A DNA stretch of 64,000 nt from Arthrobacter sp. EM1. GTDB lineage: Bacteria; Actinomycetota; Actinomycetes; Actinomycetales; Micrococcaceae. The stretch's first letter is position 1, and each line of letters opens with the position of its first letter. Below the pieces are notes generated by a model. The model was not told the origin of the DNA, ran no database searches, and saw only the letters and a list, made by a program, of their open reading frames with translations. Positions 43,934-52,440 of the stretch are shown piece by piece. The DNA lies in assembly GCF_029964055.1 (NCBI RefSeq), contig NZ_CP124836.1, forward strand, positions 2,790,001 to 2,854,000, written 5' to 3'. The translations under genes and the position numbers were made by a program.

Positions 43934-45512
43934 CGACGACTGGCGGCTCGAACAACTGGTAGCAGGCATCGTCGTCCTCTCCTCCGGGGATCTGTCGAAC
44001 CGGCTGGAGACTTCCCCTGCCCGGGACGGCATTGATGCCGTCACTACCGGCATCAATTTGCTCGCCGAAGAGCTCCAAAGCATGTATGACAGCCTGGAAG
44101 TCCGGGTCGCCGAACGCACGGCGCTGCTGGAAGACGCCAAGGCGGACCTGCGCCGGGTCATCAACACCGATGAACTGACAGGCTTGGCGAGCCGGTCGCT
44201 GCTGCGGGAGACAATCTCCCGCTCCGCCCTTGCGGCCGGGGAATCCTGCCGCCCGCCCGCGCTGATCCTGGTGGACCTGGATGCCTTCAGATTGGTCAAC
44301 GACAGCCTGGGAAATGCTGCGGGGGACAGCGTCCTGGTGGAAATCGCCCGGCGCCTGAGGTCCGCCGCCGACGGGCAGCATCTTGTGGCCCGGCTCAGCG
44401 GAGACGAATTCGCCGTGCTGGTCAGGGACTGCGACCCCGAGTCCGTGCTGCAGCTCGCCGCCCGCCTCGTGACGGCCACCGAGGCAGCCATCCCGGCGGG
44501 CGGAATCACCGTAAACGTCACGACAGGAACAGGCGTAAGGTTCGGCGAGTCCGGGCTCCGAGCCGACGAACTCATCCGGGACGCCAACATTGCCTTGCAC
44601 GAGGCGAAAAAACTGGGCCGCAACAAGTTGCAGGTTTTTTCCCCGGCCATGCACGAGACCGCGAAGGCGCGGGTCCATCTCGTCACGGAAGTACGGACCG
44701 CGATCGCCGCCGGCGAGTTTGAGCTGCACTACCAGCCAATCGTCGACCTGCGCACGGGCGGTGTCGCCGGAGCCGAGGCCCTGATCCGCTGGCGGCATCC
44801 GAGCCGGGGGCTGCTGGCGCCCGCTTCGTTCCTCGCCTCGGCGGAAGAAAGCGGCCTGACCGTGGAAATAGGCCGCTGGGTATTGGACCAGGCCATCGCA
44901 CAGGCCGGCCGCTGGCGGACCGTACCGGGCCTTCCCGAAGATTTCCGCATCCATGTCAACCTGTCAGCTGTGGAACTCCACCACAGCGACCTGGCCGGGT
45001 ACGTCCAAGGCCTGCTCGCGAAGTACGGGGTGGTGCCGGAACATCTCGCGATCGAAATAACCGAAACGGCGATCATGAGCGGCGGACCGGAAGTCTCCCG
45101 AACCATGGAAGCGCTCACCGGGCTCGGCATTCCCCTGGAGATTGACGACTTCGGCACTGGCTATTCGTCCATCAGCTACCTGCGGACCCTGCCGGCCCTG
45201 CACGCGAAAATCGACAAGTCACTCATCGATGGCCTGGTGCAGGACAGCCAACAGGAAGAATTCGTCGCTGCAATCCTGCAGTTGATCCACTCGGCGGGCC
45301 TTGGCGCCGTAGCCGAGGGAATCGAGCACCGGGAACAGGCAGAGAAGCTCAAGGAAATGAAGTGCGAATTCGGGCAGGGCTATTTCTTCAGCCGGCCTCT
45401 TGCGGTGGCTGATATGACGGCACTTCTTGCCGCCGGTGATCTGCACTGCATCGCGTCCCCGGCCGGCAGCCGGGAGGGCCAGGGACGTCGCCGAGCGGAC
45501 GCACCAACGTAA
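43920..45512 (+). CDS. GGDEF-EAL protein for c-di-GMP turnover
   Basis: The 530-residue protein has an N-terminal HAMP-like and coiled-coil region (about 1-80: DLSNRLETSPARDGI, YDSLEVRVAERTALLEDA), a GGDEF domain with the variant SGDEF at 160-164, and an EAL domain with EAL at 286-288. The EAL domain keeps EITETAIM, DDFGTGYSSI, KIDKSLI and AEGIE, so phosphodiesterase activity is likely. SGDEF can be active or regulatory. There are no membrane segments, so signals may come through the STAS-like partner. It overlaps genes on both sides, forming a tight three-gene operon. Confidence 0.92.
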   Translation: MLASNDDWRLEQLVAGIVVLSSGDLSNRLETSPARDGIDAVTTGINLLAEELQSMYDSLEVRVAERTALLEDAKADLRRVINTDELTGLASRSLLRETISRSALAAGESCRPPALILVDLDAFRLVNDSLGNAAGDSVLVEIARRLRSAADGQHLVARLSGDEFAVLVRDCDPESVLQLAARLVTATEAAIPAGGITVNVTTGTGVRFGESGLRADELIRDANIALHEAKKLGRNKLQVFSPAMHETAKARVHLVTEVRTAIAAGEFELHYQPIVDLRTGGVAGAEALIRWRHPSRGLLAPASFLASAEESGLTVEIGRWVLDQAIAQAGRWRTVPGLPEDFRIHVNLSAVELHHSDLAGYVQGLLAKYGVVPEHLAIEITETAIMSGGPEVSRTMEALTGLGIPLEIDDFGTGYSSISYLRTLPALHAKIDKSLIDGLVQDSQQEEFVAAILQLIHSAGLGAVAEGIEHREQAEKLKEMKCEFGQGYFFSRPLAVADMTALLAAGDLHCIASPAGSREGQGRRRADAPT

Positions 45513-46327
45513 TGGTCCGGCTGCCGGATGCACTGGCCAAATCCACCGACACCCTTCGGCTTGTGGTCCGGGTGGCCGCCCTGTCCCTCAGGTTCCCCCG
45601 GCACCCTAATAGCCTCTGGGACGAATTTTGGCGCGGTGTTGCGGCAGGTTCGCTGCGTGAGGCCGTCATCTGGGAAGCCAACGCGGAGGGAGAAATGGGC
45701 CAGCACCTTGCTCGTCTGGCCGGTCTGCTGGATACCGGGCTCCCAATCGTCGACCTCGGCTGTGGCACCGGGGCCCCGTCCCGGCGGCTCGCCGAGCTGT
45801 TTCCCGCAGTCGTCGGAGCCGACGTTTCGCCCGGAGCCGTGGCCGCCGCCACCTCGGCCAGCGCTGGGGTGCCGCACCTCAGATTCGTTGTCCTGGACGC
45901 TACGGACCCGGAAGCCGTCACTGGCCTTGCAGTCAATCTGGGCGAAGCAAACGTCTTTGTGCGCGGTGTGTTCCATGTCCTGAGCCCACGCCGCCAGGCT
46001 GCGTTGGCGCGGTCCATCGAACCGCTGCTGGGAACCCACGGCCGGATCTACCTGGTCGAGTCGAACGTCCCCGGCGGGGCCCTCGACTATCTGCGCGGGC
46101 TGGGTGCCACCGGACGTGCCATCCCCGCGCCCCTGAGGCAGGCCATCGCGACCCTTCCTAAACCGGGCCATTTTGGTGCACAGCAACGGGGCCGGGCGTT
46201 CCCTGCCGGGCACTGGACGGTGTTTGCGGACGGCGCGACAACCCTGGAGACAGCACCCATGCAGGACGGCGGTTCCGGCGTCACGATCCCGGCCTACTGG
46301 GCGGTTCTGGGCAAACGGCACAGCTAG
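45512..46327 (+). CDS. SAM-dependent methyltransferase
   Basis: The 271-residue class I methyltransferase has motif I VDLGCGTGAPSRRLAELFP at about residue 80 and VGADVSPGAVAAA after it. The region FRGVFHVL-like (VFVRGVFHVLSPRRQAALA) replaces the usual motif IV. The start ATG overlaps the TAA stop of the GGDEF-EAL gene (TAATG). The substrate is unknown. Its place behind a c-di-GMP gene is uncommon and suggests a regulated modification of a lipid or small molecule. Confidence 0.82.
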   Translation: MVRLPDALAKSTDTLRLVVRVAALSLRFPRHPNSLWDEFWRGVAAGSLREAVIWEANAEGEMGQHLARLAGLLDTGLPIVDLGCGTGAPSRRLAELFPAVVGADVSPGAVAAATSASAGVPHLRFVVLDATDPEAVTGLAVNLGEANVFVRGVFHVLSPRRQAALARSIEPLLGTHGRIYLVESNVPGGALDYLRGLGATGRAIPAPLRQAIATLPKPGHFGAQQRGRAFPAGHWTVFADGATTLETAPMQDGGSGVTIPAYWAVLGKRHS

Positions 46328-46377
46328 CGGCCGGCCCCGGCCCGCGACGGCTCTGGCTGCGGCGGCCGGGCCAGGTG

Positions 46378-47250
46378 TTAGTCCGTAGGGCTGGTGTTGA
46401 CCCGTACGTAGTCGCGCGGGACCACCACCATGGGAACCGGCAGGGCCAACAGTACTTTGTGTGCCGTGCTGCCAATGAACAGTTTATTCTTCTCCGCCAA
46501 GCGGGAGGAGCCCACGATCAGGATCTCGCCCTCGTCCCATTCGAGGTCGTCGATCGCCTCCTCAATGGAGCGCCCGTGGGCAACTTCAACGCTTACCTGG
46601 TGCCCCGCCGGCAGCCGGCCGGCGGCCGCGGTGAGAACGGTATTGGCATGCACGTGCGCCGCATTGATGTTTTCGCCGCCGATCCCTTCGGCGTCGAGTT
46701 CCACGAGGGAAACCAGCCGCAGCGGGACGCCGCGGCGTTCAGCGGATTCGATCGACACCTCGATCGCCGCATCCGCCCCGCTGCGCTGGCCCACCGCGAG
46801 GGTCAGCCGCGTGATCGCTTCGGTCCGGCGGTAACCGCGCGGGGCCAGCGCCACCGGAACCGGAGAGGCATGGAGCAGGGCGTTGGCAGCACTGCCGATG
46901 GTGTAACGCTTAAACAGCCCGGCGCTGGCGGCACCAACAACGATCAGGCCGGCCCTGTATTCCAGGGCCGCGTCGATGAGGCCTGCGGCGTGCGAATCGG
47001 CTTGGCGGACATGGAACCGGGCCTCGATGTCCTTGGGTACAAGGGACAGGCCCTCCCGTTCGGCCCGGAGTACTTCCTGCTCGGCTGCGCTGATACGGCT
47101 GCCCTCAGGGTTCATCGCGACATAGGGCGTTCGCCGGTCCACCACGTAGACCAGGTCAAGGTGCGCGCCCTGGGCGCGGGCCATGGCGGAGGCCAGGGCC
47201 ACGGCGTCAGCGCCGCGTTCGCTGGGAGTGTAGCCGACTACGTATCGCAT
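46378..47250 (-). CDS. Tandem universal stress protein
   Basis: The 290-residue cytoplasmic protein holds two Usp domains (about 1-140 and 145-285). GAASAGLFKRYTIGSAANAL and GSSRLAEKNKLFIGSTAHKV are the ATP-binding G-x9-GS-type loops of the two halves. ATG 47250 is chosen because MRYVVGYTPSERG matches Usp N-termini, although the frame is open further. It is preceded by about 270 bases that hold its promoter and the gabT terminator. Confidence 0.9.
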   Translation of the reverse strand: MRYVVGYTPSERGADAVALASAMARAQGAHLDLVYVVDRRTPYVAMNPEGSRISAAEQEVLRAEREGLSLVPKDIEARFHVRQADSHAAGLIDAALEYRAGLIVVGAASAGLFKRYTIGSAANALLHASPVPVALAPRGYRRTEAITRLTLAVGQRSGADAAIEVSIESAERRGVPLRLVSLVELDAEGIGGENINAAHVHANTVLTAAAGRLPAGHQVSVEVAHGRSIEEAIDDLEWDEGEILIVGSSRLAEKNKLFIGSTAHKVLLALPVPMVVVPRDYVRVNTSPTD

Positions 47251-47447
47251 GTATGAACCCCTTATGGGTCTGTGGCAGAAGCCAGCCTTGCTCCGGGGGT
47301 CCCGGGCGACGTCGGCCGGTCTGCGTTCCTGCAGTGGTAGGAACGACTCTAGCCCAGCAGGACCCGAATTGGCCGGGATGGTCAGCGGGATTTGGCGCCG
47401 CGCCCGGCAACGCTCCGATCCGACGCCGGGCGCGGCCCGGATTAACC

Positions 47448-47483
47448 CAGCAGGGCCCCGGACCGTGGTCCGGGGCCCTGCTG
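47448..47483 (-). terminator. Terminator after gabT
   Basis: CAGCAGGGCCCCGGAC and GTCCGGGGCCCTGCTG are perfect 16-base arms with loop CGTG, 38 bases past the gabT stop. There is no T run, but the stem is very stable. Confidence 0.8.
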
Positions 47484-47521
47484 TTGTCCGGCCGGGGTTG
47501 TTGTCCGGCGGGCCGGATCCG

Positions 47522-48877
47522 TTAAGCGTTCGCCTTGACGGCGGCGGCCAGCACCTGGAGTCCGTCCAGCAGGAGCTCGTCGCTGATGACCAGCGGCGGC
47601 AGCAGGCGGATAACGTTCCCGTACGTGCCACAGGTCAGGATGATGACGCCCTCCTTCAGGCAGGCTGCGGCGACGGCCTTGGTCAGCTCCGGGTTCGGCT
47701 CCTTGGAGCCGGCCTGGACAAGTTCTATCGCCAGCATCGCACCGCGTCCGCGGACCTCACCGATCACTGGCTGTTCAGCGGCGAGTTCGCGCAGTTTGCC
47801 GAGCGCGATCTCCTCGATGTGCTTGGCCCGGGCGTTCAGGCCGTACTGTTCCATCGAGCCGATCGACGCCAGCGCCGCAGCGCAGGCCACCGGGTTGCCG
47901 CCGTAGGTGCCGCCGAGGCCGCCGGGGTGGACGGCGTCCAGCAGCTCCGCCCGGCCGGTGATCGCGGAGAGCGGCATGCCGCCGGCAATGCCCTTGGCCA
48001 TGGTGATGATGTCCGGGATAACGCCTTCGTGGTTGACGGCAAACCATTCACCCGTGCGGCAGAAGCCGGACTGGACTTCGTCGGCGATGAAGACGATGCC
48101 CTTGTCCTTGGCCCAGGCGGCAAGAGCCGGCAGGAAACCCTCGGCCGGGACGATAAAGCCGCCCTCGCCCTGGATCGGTTCGATGATGATCGCGGCGACC
48201 TGGTCCCCGCCGATCTGCTTTTCGATCATCGTGATGGCGCGCTTGGCGGCCTCGGCACCGGTGATCCCCGGGTTTTCCTCGCGGAAGGGGTAGCTCATCG
48301 GCATCCGGTAGACCTCGGGCGCGAACGGGCCGAAGTTGGTCTTGTACGGCATGGCCTTGGCGGTCAGTGCCATCGTCAGGTTGGTCCGGCCGTGATAGGC
48401 GTGGTCGAACGCGACGACCGCGTCACGGCCGGTGGCCAGGCGTGCCACCTTGACGGCGTTTTCCACGGCTTCGGCACCTGAGTTGAACAGCACGGTGCGC
48501 TTCTCGTGGTCGCCCGGGGTGAGTCGGTTCAGCTGCTCCGCGACGGCGACGTAACCTTCGTAGGGGGTGACCATAAAGCAGGTGTGGGTGAAGTGCTCCA
48601 CGGCTTCCTTGACCGCGCCGACGACGGCCGGGTCAGAGGCGCCGACGCTCGTTACGGCGATGCCGGAGCCGAGGTCGATGAAGGAGTTGCCGTCGACGTC
48701 GTGGATGATCCCGCCGTCGGCATCGGCAACGAAGACCGGGACGCTGGAGGCGACGCCGGCAGCGACGACGGCCTTGCGGCGCTCGGTCAGGGCGAGGGAC
48801 TTGGGTCCCGGAAAGTCGGCCTGGACGCGGCGCTTTTGCTCCAGACGGTACGTGATGTCATGTGCGGTGATGGTCAT
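47522..48877 (-). CDS. gabT: 4-aminobutyrate aminotransferase
   Basis: The 451-residue class III PLP enzyme turns GABA and 2-oxoglutarate into succinate semialdehyde and glutamate. Marks are TVLFNSGAEAVENAVKVARL, AFDHAYHGRTNLTMALTAK, IFIADEVQSGF (here VFIADEVQSGFCRTGEWFA) and the cofactor Lys in IITMAKGIAGGMPLSA. The start ATG 48877 lies 52 bases after the aldehyde dehydrogenase stop, in an operon. Together they fit a putrescine/GABA route. Confidence 0.93.
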   Translation of the reverse strand: MTITAHDITYRLEQKRRVQADFPGPKSLALTERRKAVVAAGVASSVPVFVADADGGIIHDVDGNSFIDLGSGIAVTSVGASDPAVVGAVKEAVEHFTHTCFMVTPYEGYVAVAEQLNRLTPGDHEKRTVLFNSGAEAVENAVKVARLATGRDAVVAFDHAYHGRTNLTMALTAKAMPYKTNFGPFAPEVYRMPMSYPFREENPGITGAEAAKRAITMIEKQIGGDQVAAIIIEPIQGEGGFIVPAEGFLPALAAWAKDKGIVFIADEVQSGFCRTGEWFAVNHEGVIPDIITMAKGIAGGMPLSAITGRAELLDAVHPGGLGGTYGGNPVACAAALASIGSMEQYGLNARAKHIEEIALGKLRELAAEQPVIGEVRGRGAMLAIELVQAGSKEPNPELTKAVAAACLKEGVIILTCGTYGNVIRLLPPLVISDELLLDGLQVLAAAVKANA

Positions 48878-48929
48878 GGGAAAGCCTTTCTAAGCGTGAA
48901 GTGGGGGCTAAGCCGGGCGGGCGGGTGAG

Positions 48930-50360
48930 TTAGGCGTCGAGCGCGCTCATCACGTGCTTGATGCGGGTGTAGTCTTCGACGCCGTACATGGAGAGGTCCT
49001 TGCCGTAGCCGGAGTGCTTGAAGCCGCCGTGCGGCATCTCGGCGGTGAGCATGATGTGCGTGTTGATCCAGACGGCGCCAAAATCAAGGTCCCGGCTGAC
49101 GCGCATGGCCGTGCCGTGGTCGGTTGTCCAAACGCTGGCGGCGAGGGCGTAGTCGACGTCGTTGGCCAGCTCCACGGCCTCGTCCTCGGTGCTGAACTTC
49201 TGCACCGTGATGACCGGGCCGAACGTTTCCTTCTGCACAATGTCATCGCTCTGTCTGGCGCCCGTGACGATCGTGGGCTCGAAGAAGAATCCCTTCTCAC
49301 CCGCCCGGTGGCCGCCGGTCTCGATCCGGCAGTTCGCCGGCAGGTGGTCCACAACTGCGGTGACGGCGTTGAAATGGTTGACGTTGTTGAGCGGGCCGAA
49401 GTAGTTCTCTTCATCGTTCTGAGAACCTGTGCGCAGGGTCTTGGTGTGTTCGACCATGGCTGCAACAACGTCGTCGTGGACGTCTTCCTGGACCAGGACG
49501 CGGGTGATCGCGGTGCAGTCCTGGCCGGCGTTGAAGAACGCAAATTCGGCGATGGCCGCGGCGCTCTTCTTCAGGTCGGCGTCTTTGAACACGATGGCCG
49601 GGGCCTTGCCGCCAAGTTCCAGGTGGGCGCGCTTGAGGCCCTTCGCGGCACCGGACGCGACCGCGATGCCGGCGCGGACGGAGCCGGTGATCGAGACCAG
49701 GCCGGGGACCTTGTGCTCGACCATCAGGGCGCCGGTCTCGCCGGTGCCCAGCACAACATTAAGCACGCCCGCCGGGAAGATGCCGCCGGCGAGGCGGGCC
49801 AGCACGAGGGTGGATTCCGGCGTGGTGTCCGAAGGCTTGAGTACCACGGTGTTGCCCGCGGCCAGGGCCGGCCCGATTTTCCAGATCGCCATCAGGAACG
49901 GGTAGTTCCAGGGTGCAACCTGCGCGACTACGCCGATAGGTTCGCGCCGCACGTAGGACGTGTGGCCCTCGAAGTATTCTCCGGCGGACTTGCCCTCCAT
50001 AATGCGGGCGGCACCGGCGAAGAACCGCAACTGGTCCGCCCCGGCGGCAACTTCCTCGGCGGCGATCAGGGACCGGACCTGTCCGGTGTTCCGGTGCTGT
50101 GCTTCGACGAGTTCGTCGCTGTTGGCCTCGACGGCATCAGCGAGCTTAAGCAGCATCAGCTGGCGCTGGCCCGGCGTCACATGCTTCCAGGTCTTGAAGG
50201 CATCATTCGCGGCGGTCATCGCGGCGTCGACGTCGGCCTGGACCGAAATCGGGGAGATGGCAACGACGTCCCCGTTCGTGGGGTTGACGATGTCCAGTAC
50301 CCCGGTTCCGGCAGGGGTAACAAACTCGCCGTTGATGAAGTTCTGCAAGGTTTGAACCAC
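48930..50360 (-). CDS. Gamma-aminobutyraldehyde-type dehydrogenase
   Basis: The enzyme of about 476 residues oxidises an aminoaldehyde (probably 4-aminobutanal) to GABA with NAD. VAQVAPWNYPFLMAIWKIGP, SITGSVRAGIAVASGAAKGL, the general base Glu in LELGGKAPAIVF and the Cys in FFNAGQDCTAITRVLV are the catalytic segments. GTG 50360 is preferred because AGAGG lies nine bases before it; TTG 50369 has no spacing. It precedes gabT, giving putrescine-derived aldehyde to GABA to succinate semialdehyde. No succinate-semialdehyde dehydrogenase is adjacent; only a fragment of one lies at 8.8 kb. Confidence 0.9.
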   Translation of the reverse strand: MVQTLQNFINGEFVTPAGTGVLDIVNPTNGDVVAISPISVQADVDAAMTAANDAFKTWKHVTPGQRQLMLLKLADAVEANSDELVEAQHRNTGQVRSLIAAEEVAAGADQLRFFAGAARIMEGKSAGEYFEGHTSYVRREPIGVVAQVAPWNYPFLMAIWKIGPALAAGNTVVLKPSDTTPESTLVLARLAGGIFPAGVLNVVLGTGETGALMVEHKVPGLVSITGSVRAGIAVASGAAKGLKRAHLELGGKAPAIVFKDADLKKSAAAIAEFAFFNAGQDCTAITRVLVQEDVHDDVVAAMVEHTKTLRTGSQNDEENYFGPLNNVNHFNAVTAVVDHLPANCRIETGGHRAGEKGFFFEPTIVTGARQSDDIVQKETFGPVITVQKFSTEDEAVELANDVDYALAASVWTTDHGTAMRVSRDLDFGAVWINTHIMLTAEMPHGGFKHSGYGKDLSMYGVEDYTRIKHVMSALDA

Positions 50361-50503
50361 GGTGTACAACCTCTTTCACGCTGAAAGGACCCGATGAGAC
50401 TGCTCCGAGCCTATGCCAGCGGTGCACACCAGGGAATAGTCACCTGCACACCATTCCAGCGTGATTTTAGTGCGCTTGCCCAGCCCCCGGTTATCCTGAA
50501 GTT

Positions 50504-51946
50504 ATGGCCATTTCACTCGCTGCTCTGTTGGGGGTTCCGTCCCTCAAACTCGCCAAGGCCGGCCTCGCCGAGACCACCTGGCACCAGGACATTGCCTGGG
50601 TGGCCGTTACCGAACAGGAAGATCCGCAGCGGTTCCTCAACGGCGGCGAGCTGGTCCTCACCACCGGCATGCGCCTCAAAAGCGCCCCGGAACAGCGCCG
50701 CTTCGTCCGTCAGGTCCAGCGCGCCGGGGCGGTAGGCATCGGCTTTGGGATCGGCCTGACGCACGAGGCCGTGCCGCAGGCACTGATCGCCGAAGCCAAC
50801 CGGTGGGGCCTGCCGGTGGTGGCGGTCCCGTATGAGACGCCGTTTATTGCGATCGGCAAGCTGGTCGCCGATGCCCAGTCCGCCGACCATTTCACCAAGC
50901 TGGAACGGCTCATTGCCGGGCACCAGATCCTGGCCCGCGCCCTGCTTACCGGCGGCGGCCTCGCCGAACTGCTCAAGCACCTCGGATCCATGCTGCGGAC
51001 AGAGATCGTGCTGACCCAGTTCACCGCGCAGCTTTACAGCAGCGAGCCCGGTCACGCGGCGCCCAGCGCCGAAGGCTGGGCATCCTTCCCGATTCCCACC
51101 GGCCGCCGCGACGCCTGCACCCTGTGGGTGCGGCAGCCGTTTGAGGACTCCGGGATTGTGGGCTATGCCCAGAACCTGATCAGCGTCGAGCTCAACAACA
51201 TGGTCAAACAGCGGCAGTCCCAGCGCGCGCTGGCGGGCCAGGTCCTCGAGGATGTAATCCACGGGACCCTGGAGGCCAATGAGGCCACCCGGCGGCTGGC
51301 CGGAATCGGCATCAACAGCACCCGCAGGAACGTTGTGCTGCTGGCAGAATCGGCCGCCCACCCCAAACAACTGGTCACCTCCTCCCTGCCGCAGCCGCTG
51401 GAAGGGTCGATCAGCGCCGTCGTCGGCAAGGATCTGGTGGCCGTGGTCCCCGACGACGGTTCCGGCGCCGGGGCCCTGGCCCGCAGCCTCAGCGATCATC
51501 TGGCCGAAGCCGGAATCCACGCGACGATCGGGATCGGCGGAGCCTACACAAAACCCAACGGGCTGCGCTGGAGCTATTTCGAGGCCCGTGACGCGGCAAG
51601 CCACGGCCTGCCCGTGAACGAACCTGAGCGGCTGAGCCTAACCTCGCTGCTGCTGGCCAGCGAGGATGTGCCGCTGGCGGACATGGCGAACGAGTCCCTC
51701 AACCCGCTCCGGAGCTTTGATGCCGCCCACGGCGCCGAGCTGTTGCCCACGCTCGAGAGCTACCTGAACAACAACGGCTCGGTGGCGGCCGTGGCCGAGG
51801 AGCTCACGCTGCACCGGAACACGGTCCGCTACCGGCTTGCCCAGATCACCGAACTCACCGGCTACGACCCGGCTCAGACCTCGGACCGTGTGCAGCTGTG
51901 GCTTGCGCTGGCCGTGCAGCGTCTGGGCGCCCGCCACTCGGGCTAA
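50504..51946 (+). CDS. PucR-family transcriptional regulator
   Basis: The 480-residue protein has the N-terminal PucR domain (about 1-125: SLAALLGVPSLKLAKAGLAE, RFLNGGELVLTTGMRL), a GGDEF-like middle region, and the C-terminal helix-turn-helix VAEELTLHRNTVRYRLAQIT. It is divergent from the aminobutyraldehyde dehydrogenase-gabT operon across about 140 bases, so it probably controls that operon in response to an amino compound such as GABA. Confidence 0.9.
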   Translation: MAISLAALLGVPSLKLAKAGLAETTWHQDIAWVAVTEQEDPQRFLNGGELVLTTGMRLKSAPEQRRFVRQVQRAGAVGIGFGIGLTHEAVPQALIAEANRWGLPVVAVPYETPFIAIGKLVADAQSADHFTKLERLIAGHQILARALLTGGGLAELLKHLGSMLRTEIVLTQFTAQLYSSEPGHAAPSAEGWASFPIPTGRRDACTLWVRQPFEDSGIVGYAQNLISVELNNMVKQRQSQRALAGQVLEDVIHGTLEANEATRRLAGIGINSTRRNVVLLAESAAHPKQLVTSSLPQPLEGSISAVVGKDLVAVVPDDGSGAGALARSLSDHLAEAGIHATIGIGGAYTKPNGLRWSYFEARDAASHGLPVNEPERLSLTSLLLASEDVPLADMANESLNPLRSFDAAHGAELLPTLESYLNNNGSVAAVAEELTLHRNTVRYRLAQITELTGYDPAQTSDRVQLWLALAVQRLGARHSG

Positions 51947-52056
51947 GCACGGCCCCCGGCCGGTGCCGACCCATCCGCGTTCCCGACGGGTCCGAATAGC
52001 CCTATGGCACCTTTTTGGTGCGTTGAAACCGTACGGCTACCTAACTGGAGATGAAC

Positions 52057-52314
52057 GTGAATAAGACCCTCAAGACCGCTACCCGGATCGCCGCAGGATC
52101 AGCACTGGCATTCTCCGCCTTCGCCGTCACGTCAATGCCGGCCCAGGCCGCCACCGCCCCTGACACCACGGCCGTGAGCAGCAGCCCGGCATCGAACAAC
52201 CACTTCACCTTCGGTCCGTTGTTTGAAGGCGGGCTTATCAACGGCCCCCTGGTGGACGGCCCCCTGGTGGACACCGGTGTGATCGGACCTTTCCAGTTCG
52301 GCCAGTTCCAGTAA
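52057..52314 (+). CDS. Small secreted protein of unknown function
   Basis: About 85 residues. The first 33 make a clear signal peptide: a basic end (NKTLKTATR), a hydrophobic core (IAAGSALAFSAFAVTS) and an AQA cleavage site, so the mature protein is about 52 residues. It is Gly/Pro/Phe-rich, with NGPLVDGPLVDTG containing a tandem GPLVD repeat coded by an exact 15-base duplication. GTG 52057 is chosen because GGAG is six bases away; ATG 52051 abuts it. It ends 126 bases before the NRPS on the same strand. I do not recognise a family. Confidence 0.7.
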   Translation: MNKTLKTATRIAAGSALAFSAFAVTSMPAQAATAPDTTAVSSSPASNNHFTFGPLFEGGLINGPLVDGPLVDTGVIGPFQFGQFQ

Positions 52315-52322
52315 ACCTCCCC

Positions 52323-52389
52323 TGACCCCGTCAGTCCGGCCGTCCGGCCGCCCTGGCGGGGTCATCCCGTCTGAGCCCGCGGCGCGGGC
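52323..52389 (+). terminator. Hairpins in the leader of the NRPS gene
   Basis: TGACCCCG (52323-52330) pairs with CGGGGTCA (52357-52364), and a second stem follows, GCCCGC with GCGGGC (52375-52389). They lie between the small secreted protein and the NRPS. They could end most transcripts after the small gene, or act as an attenuator for the synthetase. Confidence 0.5.
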
Positions 52390-52440
52390 CGCTTCGCTGT
52401 GCCCTGAACGCGCCCACCTCGAAAGATACCGAGAAGGAAC

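Noticed and set aside
52006..52022. A short hairpin (GCACC, TTTTT, GGTGC) after pucR as a terminator
   Set aside because: The stem is only five base pairs, and the T run is in the loop rather than after the stem.
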